Shown piece by piece: positions 56,643 through 64,000 of a stretch of DNA of 64,000 nucleotides. Within the stretch, counting starts at the first letter, position 1, and every line of letters starts with the position of its first letter. A program made the translations under genes and the position numbers. The notes below the pieces were generated by a model. That model saw nothing but the letters and a program-made list of their open reading frames with translations, was not told the DNA's origin and made no database searches. The DNA is from Zygnema cylindricum (taxonomy: Eukaryota; Streptophyta; Zygnematophyceae; Zygnematales; Zygnemataceae), in contig JBBHKE010001697.1 of the NCBI GenBank assembly GCA_037447655.1, positions 1 through 64,000 on the forward strand, given 5' to 3'.

Positions 56643-56719
56643 AATTTTCCCAAGTGTGGGACATGCTGAATCTCGGATTTCTAGGAAATCTAATATGGAG
56701 AAACATTGAGATTTTTCGT

Positions 56720-57100
56720 GTGTGTAGGAAGTAAAATTTCTACTGATTCTACCATGGCTAGGTTTTATGAGTATTCTGAAATGTTCTCTGACATTGACAT
56801 CGTTTCGTCGTATTGTGTGTGTGAGAGTCTCCGTAGCAGTCTTATTCTTTCCGCCATGATTTGTTTCACATGTGTCTTGTCTAACTTTTCCCTGAGCCTT
56901 TCGAAGATATTTTCCAAGGCTCCCCCTTCATTCGCATCCAATGCGTGAGTTTGAATACACCTTCTCGCGGTGCTCTTGGTGTTTTCGTTGTAGATGTGCC
57001 CAGTTCTCCTCCTCTACTTACAACCGTGTTGGGATGGCCGCCGCTCTCATGTTCCACAATTCCGAACTCTTTAGGGCCCCATAGAGGTGGGCCAATAACC
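56720..57100 (-). pseudogene. Copia gag fragment
   Basis: Minus strand frame opening in the primer site (57086-57100): IGPPLWGPKEF, HPNTVVSRGGE, then after a stop at 56881 and a shift, KLDKTHVKQIMAERIRLLRR and QYDETMSMSENISEY, the style of a Copia gag core. It stops near 56710, next to the TRIM. Confidence 0.55.
57086..57100 (-). promoter_or_regulatory. half-tRNA primer binding site (second lineage)
   Basis: Minus strand GGTTATTGGCCCACC differs at one base from the complement of the initiator Met tRNA anticodon arm and from the site at 5034-5048. It lies 3 bases after the LTR end. Confidence 0.65.
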
Positions 57101-57103
57101 AAT

Positions 57104-57415
57104 TGCTTTTGGACAACCATGTGAGCGATCGAAGGAATCCCCCGCTGCCACAAACGGATTGGCCTACTACACGTCAATACATGCGGAAGGGCTTTAGCGA
57201 GTCACAGAGAATAGTTAGACAAAATAGATAGAAAAGAGTACGGAGGGATATAATTAGCACATAGATGAAGTAGACAAGTAGACTAGATAGACGTACACGA
57301 AAGGTTTAGCTTAAATAAATTGTCCACTTAGGACAAAAGTGTTACAAAAAAACTTTCTAATAAAGCCACTCTATTCTTGTCTTACTTGACTATGTCTATA
57401 CTGTTCATTCCAACA
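57104..57415 (-). repeat. short Copia LTR (about 312 bp)
   Basis: Minus strand from TGTTGGAATGAAC (57415) to CCAAAAGCA (57104), followed by the primer site and gag. Much shorter than the family 1 LTRs although the same priming mode is used. No second LTR in the window. Confidence 0.6.
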
Positions 57416-57509
57416 TTAATGGATGAAGGATGTTTCTTATCTCTTCTGGGTGCCTATTTGATTTCTAATGCTGTCTCTCTGCATGAAACACTCTTTAATG
57501 TGGTCCAAT

Positions 57510-58575
57510 GAAGTGATGCCTACGCATGCTTGTTCATGTGAACCTGAATATGTACAACTGCATGATTAGAATAATGGTATGACCCCACATCGTCCGAATC
57601 TTGATGTCCGTCCGTACAAATAGTACTGTTCCACAATGTGATGGCAGTCACACAAAATCGGCGATACCCGAAACTTCCCAAAATCGCTCTTAAAATCAAC
57701 ACTCCCACTCGAGTTTGCCGCGATATGGGTTTGCGTAAAAGATCGCATTGAAATAAATTTGGGTCGATTCGAAGTCGCCCGTAAATAGAAGAGTTGCACT
57801 GATCCATGCAAGTGGAAATTGCCGCATATCCGTTCGAACTGTTAACCTGTATGGCGTGAAATATGGAAGGTTTGAAATTTCCTCCCACTTTCGCATGTGA
57901 AAATGTTTCGTCACACGCTGACAAGTTTTTTATGTAAACTTTGGAATCCAATGTGATTCCCTCGTCACTAAATATGTGGATCTCATCCGCTTGATCTGTG
58001 AGCTCGAGACTCCCATATCTGTCGATCTCTAGTTTCTTAAATCTCCTATATCGTGAATTTGATATTTTCAGTGTGGGTGTGAACGTCTCCTCGAATGTAG
58101 CTCGTTCGACTCTAATTGGATGGTGCTTGACCGTTTATAATTCAGGGTGGTCCTCGTCCGTTGAGAAAACTTGATGTACCTGGGCAAAATTTGTCAATGA
58201 AATCGAACGTTTCACGGCGCTCGCTGTTCCTTGATTTCGTTCTGATGGTGTGAATTACGATTGCGGATTTTCAAGGTCGCTTGGTTGTCGCCAATCCTGC
58301 GTTTCACGTATGACTTGTCACCCAATATGCCGTCGCCCACGAATGAAGAACTTTGGAGTTGTGACGTCGTATGTGTTTCTAGCGGCGCATATAGCGAAGT
58401 CTCATTTGACCGAGACTTCAATGTACTTTGAAGTACGATTAGATATGAATCGAGGGTCGTAATTGAGGGTTGAACTTCGATCGTATGCCTTCTCCGCGTT
58501 TTAGGGAAGGTATCATCAATGAGTACCAAATCGTCCTCAACTGTATTTATGCCAACTTCTCTAGGGTTAGAGTAA
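57510..58575 (-). pseudogene. unrecognised ORF, one stop and one frameshift
   Basis: Minus strand. 58575-58250 is open (NTVEDDLVLIDDTFPKTRRR, SSFVGDGILGDKS). A frameshift near 58250 leads to FTPSERNQGTASAV and TDEDHPEL, then TAA (58137-58139), then open without break to 57520 (HHPIRVERATFEETFTP, EIDRYGSLELTDQADEIHIF, AIQVNSSNGYAAISTCMDQC). About 340 codons, beta-rich in style. I cannot assign a family. It lies downstream of the Lys-rich frame at 58547-59738, overlapping its end in another frame, so the two may be consecutive ORFs of one element. Confidence 0.45.
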
Positions 58576-59738
58576 TTTTTCCAACTTTCCCTATCCGCTG
58601 CCTATAAGCCCCTCTCTTCCTCTTTAAATTCTTTCCTCCCCTTAGCGTTTCCTTTTGCGCTTTACTCCTTTCTTTAAGCTTCCTTGCCGAAACTACACCC
58701 CCTCTTTTCTTTCCTTTGCTTCTTTTTGAAACCGCCACCTGTCCTCCAATCTGATTTTTGTTAATCTGCAGGCTAAAAATGGACATTGAGGTGGGATTAG
58801 GAATAAGGGTAATGGTTTCTATCTCCAGCTCTTCCACGCGTTCCGCTGCAATCCTTATGGTTGTACTCTCTGTTTGCACCTGCTCTTCCACGAGTTCTAC
58901 TGCGATCCTTATCGTTGGACGCTTTGTTTGCACCTGCACTTCCACGCGTTCTGCTGCGATCCCTATGGTTGGATGCTGTGTTTGCACGTGCTTGGTGCAT
59001 GGACTCGAATGTGGATGAATCTAAGCCTCCGAATTTTCTTCCTCCTCAAGTGGAGTGTAACTTACTCCTTCCTTGGCTACTTCCTTGATTTTTTCTGTTT
59101 CCATTAAATTTTCCAGCAGCGCATCTCTAAAAGACATGTCTTTCAGTTTTCCTCTATCCTCTTTCACCTCCTCTAACATATGGGGTTTCTTTGCTCGCAG
59201 ATTTGGTAGTGAACTCGGTGGATTTCTCTGAGGTGCATAGTGGAGGAGATCGGAAATCTCCCACTTTTGCCAATCTGTAAGGTAATTTTTCGGCCAATTC
59301 TCTCCTTTGATTGCTCCCACTATTTTTTCCTTTTGCGTGTGTCAAATCTATGTTAGGAGTCTTTTTGAAGTTTACCTGTTGGTCTCCAATCTTCTCCACC
59401 TGAATGACTTGTGGCAGATTTTTGGATTTCCTGTTCTTGACATTCGATGTCGCTTGTAAACCTCTATATGCAGTTCCACTTCATTCATCTCAAAGGGATG
59501 AGGCATTAGGAGAGCCAACTAGTTTCTTTCTGCTCTCCATCTCATTCAGCTATGCCTTCCATTCTTGAGGTAAGACACCGTTTGCAACTTTTGGAACAAT
59601 CATCTCACTATATGATGCAAATGTTCCTAGATTTTATGAGCTGTCCATGTTCTCTTTGCTCCTTTGATTTGACTCTTTTTGTTGCATTGAGGCACCCGGT
59701 GACTTAGAGGAAGAAGAAGAAGCACCAACAGTTGCCAT
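58547..59738 (-). pseudogene. Gag-like Lys/Ser-rich ORF after LTR
   Basis: Minus strand, starting MATVGASSSSSKSPGASMQQ just after the LTR. Stops and shifts follow, with blocks KKTPNIDLTHAKGKNSGS, RLAKVGDFRSPPL and a basic end (SKRSKGKKRGGV, KLKERSKAQKE, ending LTLEKLA). 58830-58990 holds three tandem 54-bp units (18 residues each, QTKRPTIRIAVELVEE type). Position after an LTR and the basic composition suggest a Gag; no zinc knuckle is seen. Confidence 0.45.
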
Positions 59739-60497
59739 AATATTCAGATTACAAAAGAGGAAACTCTCACGGAGATCACAAAAAGACCAAATTCACAATA
59801 AATCCCCAAGCAAACTAGACACAAACTAGGTTTGAAAATTTTTCACAATACAAATAGTATAAAAAGGAAACCACATGCAGAATTTCGCAAGGTTCATCCA
59901 AAAGATCACAATGATCTTGCAATTCAAAAAGTACACAGAAACTGCTTCGCAGTTTTTTCATACAATGAATTCCTTACTCTAAAATATTCTAAGTCTAACA
60001 TATACAAATGAAACCTGCAGCAGATCTTCATCGTACCACAATTACCGTGGTATGCCGGTACACTTAAACATTAATCAAACTAAACCCCGCCGTCTACCGT
60101 ACAAGTATTTACATCAATCCTTAACCCTAGCCGCCGCTAAAGTACGCAGTCAAAGTTCGACTCCTGAAATGACAGCTCGGTCAATATTTCTCTTCCAAAA
60201 ATGACGGTGAACTCCGTCCGCCGTCCGCGCATTCATTCATCACCGAAGATAAACCTCCACGTGTAAATTTAATCCCTCAAGTAAATTTGTACTTTGTCAA
60301 CCAACTCAACCAAGCTTGACTTCCCCACTGACCGACACAGGTACATGGAGTGTACCGAATTTGTGAACTCCCTTAGGAGATACATACCAAACCAAATCTT
60401 GTCTACGTCAACTCAGTCTGTACACAAAACCGATTAAGTCTAGAATATCTTTCTCACACAGGAGATATAGAGAGGACTAAAGGTTTCCAAACCAACA
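59739..60497 (-). repeat. LTR of third family (copy 2)
   Basis: Minus strand from TGTTGGTTTGGAAACC (60497) to about 59739, homologous to 21936-22722. It is followed by the Gag-like frame, so it is a 5' LTR. No half-tRNA or 3'-end primer site of known type is visible at the junction. Confidence 0.6.
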
Positions 60498-60704
60498 AAC
60501 AGTACGTACACAGTGCAGTATGGTACAGTGCGTAACACATTTTACTATATTGTACTGTAACGCGAATGAAAGTACCCTACTGTAGCGGAAAAACCTAAAA
60601 TCAATTAAAAAAGGGTATTGTAACGCGAATGAAAGTACCCTACTGTAGCGGAAAAACCTAAAATCAATTAAAAAAGGGTATTGATCATCGCAGTGACTAT
60701 TTTG

Positions 60705-61543
60705 TAGTGTTCTGTATCGGTAAAAAATATATCGCGATAACACTGATTCCGATAGTTATGGGTTATCGAACGGTCAGAGGTCCCGATATATAGGTTTCAG
60801 ACCATCAAATTCCATATCGGCGATAACTTAAAAAAAATATAGTATGCACACAATAGTATTTTATAACATATTATAGTATATTATTGATTTTATATAGCTT
60901 GGCATGCCACATATAAGAATCTGTTTTGTGTCTGTTTAACATAAATTTATAACGGACTGCGCAGCACATAAACGTTGACAAATTTAAAACAAAACTATAT
61001 AGTTCTAAAACAATAGTACCGAAATGAAAAAAAAAATTACAATGTAAATTTGTAAATCAAACTTTTTCAAAAACTAGACGAATAGACGAACAGAACAGAC
61101 AAATAATTCTGTCAGACTGTTGCCATGTAGTGCCACCATCTTCTGAAAAAAAAATAACACTCAAAACGACATTCTGGAAGAGTATGGGAGCGTGGAACCC
61201 AAGTAAAACCCCGTTAAATTATAAATAATCAAGGAAATATCGCGATTTTTACCGAAATCGGGAGGAAGGGGGTCTGCGGCGCGTCCGGGGAATATCACGT
61301 AAAGTTGAGTGTACTGGCCATATATTTATTTGTACAGTCCATAGAGTTATTGCCGATAGTTATCAATATCGTTGTTATCGCCGATTAACAATCGATAATA
61401 ACACCGATAGACAACCGATATTATTGGTTGTTTATCGGCGATAACACCGATGTCGATATATCATACCTATATATCGATTATGGGCAACTCGAAAAAAAGA
61501 CCCATATCGGTTATCAACAAATCCTTACCGATACACAACACTA
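60705..61543. mobile_element. hAT-type MITE (copy 2, 839 bp)
   Basis: Ends TAGTGTTCTGTATCGGTAA and TTACCGATACACAACACTA, flanked by perfect 8-bp duplications CTATTTTG (60697-60704, 61544-61551). Terminal regions are rich in ATCGG/TATCG subterminal repeats. Noncoding. Immediately upstream, 60554-60618 and 60619-60683 are a 65-bp perfect tandem duplication (TGTAACGCGAATGAAAGTAC). Confidence 0.9.
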
Positions 61544-61617
61544 CTATTTTGGTTGCGCACAGTCACTTACGTCACCTTGTCAAAGATTGTACGTTTTAAG
61601 TACAGAATGGTAGAAAT

Positions 61618-61806
61618 CAAGTACAACGTGAATTGCTATTTGCGTTCATAACGTTATTCCAGTGCCCCCGAATTATGACTAAAATTCTCAAATAGGATTA
61701 TTAATTCTATTTTGGAAAACCCCAAATTCCCAATTAGCGTTAATAACGCTAATTTTTGTTTAACCCTGATTATTTCATAAAGCTAATAGCGGATCACGGT
61801 GTACCA
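61618..61806. mobile_element. TA-MITE relic
   Basis: Left TACAACGTGAATTGCTATTT and right GCTAATAGCGGATCACGGTG then TA; interior ATTCCCAATTAGCG matches this MITE group. Left end diverged. Confidence 0.5.
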
Positions 61807-61864
61807 TTGAGTTTACATTTGACGGTCAGTCAGTTGAACAACTTTGACTTTCAAAATACTCTAA

Positions 61865-62267
61865 GGGCGTGTTCCCATGTAATTGAAACTTTGAAACGTT
61901 ACTTTGGATTTTAGCGCAGATTTTATGGTGTACTTTTCAAAGTGTTCCTATGTGAATCATTACTTGCGCCTTCATTACTTCAAATATCTGACAGGTGTGG
62001 ACGTCTACAAAATATGCGACAGCCTACGATAGTACGAAACGAACTATAGACGACTACGAAACTTCCTAAAATTAGTGACGTCTACAAAAATGGCGTCGGT
62101 TGTAGACTTCGAGTTTTTTGTGACATTGTAGATGTTTAGGGTTTTGTGACATTGCGAAGTCATGCTACCTTGTGACGTCATCAACACAAACTTTTCGGCC
62201 ATGGCTTCCCGATTTCTTTTCTTACCATTTATCATTCGATATGCCATCAAAATGAGACCAAAAATAG

Positions 62268-62316
<49 letters not shown>

Positions 62317-62840
62317 CTTTCATTTGATATTATTATCGCTGCATTTCATTTAGAGATGAGAGAAAGAGGAGCAATCGAATGAATAAGATGGGGAGAGACG
62401 AGAACGTTGTATATTTTGCAAAGGACCCATGAATGAAAGTGGAGGTCCGAGACCCCAACGATTTTTTTCCGTACAGGCTTGTCATTGTTGTACATAGATG
62501 CGCGTGACGAGCATGTAAAAAAATAGCGTGTACTCTCCCTCGTTGAAAAAAATTTGAAGACGTTCCACACGTGGAATACCTGCTTTTTATTCGTCGATAG
62601 GGTGATATTTTGGTTAAATCAGATCGCGATTTGATTCCATTACAAGTGCGAAGATGAGCTGGAAGTGGGTTGCGATGAAGATAACGCCAAATTGTCGTAC
62701 CTTCCAAGTTCCAAAATGACGCAAAATGTACTTGTGTTTTTGCCCATTTTTCGTATGGCGTAATATTTTCTAGTTGGAAGTCCCATTTTCAGTGAAAACG
62801 ACGGAAAAAAACCCTTACTTGAACAGATGGGAACACGCCC
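61865..62840. mobile_element. TAA-flanked MITE H2 (976 bp), Harbinger-like
   Basis: Left GGGCGTGTTCCCATGTAATT; right, reversed, GGGCGTGTTCCCATCT. TAA on both sides (61862-61864, 62841-62843). Interior homologous to H1; contains a (TA)n run at 62270-62316. Confidence 0.85.
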
Positions 62841-62944
62841 TAACAATTGGTTTAAATTTTGTCGCGCTTGCGAATGTCGACCGTCATAAAAAAAACAACA
62901 ATTCACATGGCTGGCCAGGATTCCCTGAAATAAAATTGCGGCAA

Positions 62945-63088
62945 CCACTACACCGCCAATCGCTATTAGCGTTGTGTACGCTAATCCCGTCCCGCTTTTT
63001 TTTTGTTTTATTCTCAAATAGCGTAGTTTATTCTATTTTTTTCTTTATTCTATTTAGGGTTATATTCAGTACGTTGTCTCTTAAATAT
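62945..63088. mobile_element. truncated TA-MITE (M1-like left half)
   Basis: It begins CACCGCCAATCGCTATTAGC after TA and continues with CCCGTCCCGC and ATTCTCAAATAGCG as in M1 reversed, then stops where the 0.9 kb repeat starts. The break is at AAATATAGTG, which also occurs just upstream of the other repeat copy. Confidence 0.65.
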
Positions 63089-64000
63089 AGTGGAGGGGAG
63101 AGAAACTACACCATGTATCGCTACAGTACTACGGTACAATACACCGTCGATCGTATTTAGCGTGTATGTTTTTTTCGCCACTGAAAACAACTTATCTCTG
63201 TACACATTTGTCCAATTTTCAATTTAAGACCGCCATTCGTAAGCTGAGGAATACACCTTTCAACCGCAACCGTCAGATCCACAATCTGACATGTACGGAG
63301 AAAAGATGTTTTAAGAGACAAAAAAAACATACACGCTAAATACGATCTACGGTGTAGTGTTAATGTTTTATACCTTTTTCGCCACTTAAAACATCTTTTC
63401 TCCGTACACACTTGTCCGATTTTCATTTTAATATAGCCAATCGAAAGCTAAGACTCTTACCTTTCAATCGCAACCGTCAGATCTGAAATTTGACAAATGT
63501 GTACGAAGAAAAGACGTTTTATGAGGCGAAAACAACATTAACACTAATTGCGATTCACGGTGTACATACACTTTTCATTTTTTCCACTTTCTGGTAATAT
63601 CTTTTAAATTCGAACACCTTTTCAATTTTTTTTTCTTGTTTTGTTTGTCTTTTCTACCCATTATTCGCAGAATCCCTAAGCACTTCTACAACTAAAAGAG
63701 GTAAATGTTTTTTTTGTTTTTTTATTTTTTTCCACTTGTTTTTTTGTCTTTTTTCTGTTTACTCTTCAGATTAAAGCTAAACTGATTCACATATTAAACC
63801 TGTCATTTTTTGTCAAACTTTTTTTAATTTGGATAATTCTATTTGTGCATGAGTTTAATTCTTCCCCATCGATACATTTATTATTCATTTGTAACTTTAA
63901 ACCCTCAAAAACCTTTGAAAAATCCTGAAAAAACCTAAAAAGGCCTAGACCTGAAAAACCCTTAAAAAACCCTTATAGTTGATTACTAGTTCTGACTCAT
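63089..64000. repeat. 0.9 kb direct repeat, copy 2 (runs off window)
   Basis: Near-identical to 55255-56165, including the same nested MITE pair (63107-63561) and the AAACCCT-like tract (63900-63980). Offset is 7836 bp. Confidence 0.9.

Larger units (their letters stand above)
56194..56695 (+). mobile_element. TRIM retrotransposon with tRNA-like LTRs
   Basis: A complete terminal-repeat miniature element of 502 bp: LTR 56194-56414, primer site TGGTATCAAAGCC (56415-56427; initiator Met tRNA 3' end type), a 57 bp interior, polypurine tract GTGAGGGGGGG (56461-56471), LTR 56472-56695. LTRs begin TGTTGGATT and end AATCTAATA. There is no coding capacity; movement would depend on another element. 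The target duplication is unclear (GATGG left, TGGAG right). Confidence 0.88.

Overview
The window looks like repeat-dominated nuclear DNA from a streptophyte (land plant or charophyte alga). The evidence is degenerate Ty1/Copia and Ty3/Gypsy retrotransposons, several non-autonomous DNA transposon families, split genes with GT-AG introns, plant-type gene families (a PR-1/CAP pair, a GT47 exostosin, a fucosyltransferase-like gene) and AAACCCT-type tracts. One 10-N gap shows it is assembled scaffold. Species cannot be fixed from sequence alone; large introns, CT/GA minisatellites and charophyte-like gene style are only suggestive.

Layout. 1-11395: three copies of one Copia family. These are a 3' remnant with its LTR, a full-length but dead element (4000-11395) with both LTRs, and a third LTR of the same family inserted inside the dead element's protease region. 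11396-15480: a hypothetical minus-strand exon, a TA microsatellite, two TA-flanked MITEs and GA/CT tracts. 15490-19437: a second Copia lineage (integrase-RT-RNase H), an LTR, then a gag start. 19437-23640: direct repeats carrying a membrane-segment-like ORF, a diverged LTR, another LTR and a Copia gag/protease fragment. 24065-25407: last two exons of a fucosyltransferase-like gene. 25737-26820 and 35346-36420 hold 3' ends of a further Copia family on the minus strand. 27835-29537: 3' exons of an exostosin gene (minus).

30495-31845: hAT-type MITE with a nested TA-MITE. 33665-34830: Gypsy gag. 37880-48798: the most gene-like part of the window, an inverted pair of CAP/PR-1 genes. The plus copy (37880-41419) reads Pro-rich, Cys-rich, CAP. 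The minus copy (48798-45030) reads signal peptide, a domain resembling beta-gamma-crystallin, Pro-rich linker, CAP. All exon phases agree, but the minus copy has one in-frame TGA. 49447-55727: a field of MITEs (TA-flanked and TAA-flanked). 56194-56695: a complete TRIM element whose 221-224 bp LTRs each carry a tRNA-like cloverleaf. 56700-60497: two more LTR elements, one with open reading frames I could not assign. 60705-64000: a second hAT MITE with perfect 8-bp target duplication, another TAA-flanked MITE and a near-identical 0.9 kb copy of 55255-56165.

The recurring theme is LTRs that contain tRNA-like A-box/B-box modules: antisense in the Copia LTRs and sense in the TRIM. That, together with the multidomain CAP gene pair, is what I would follow up first. 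The host genes appear unrelated to one another; no operon or cluster logic applies.
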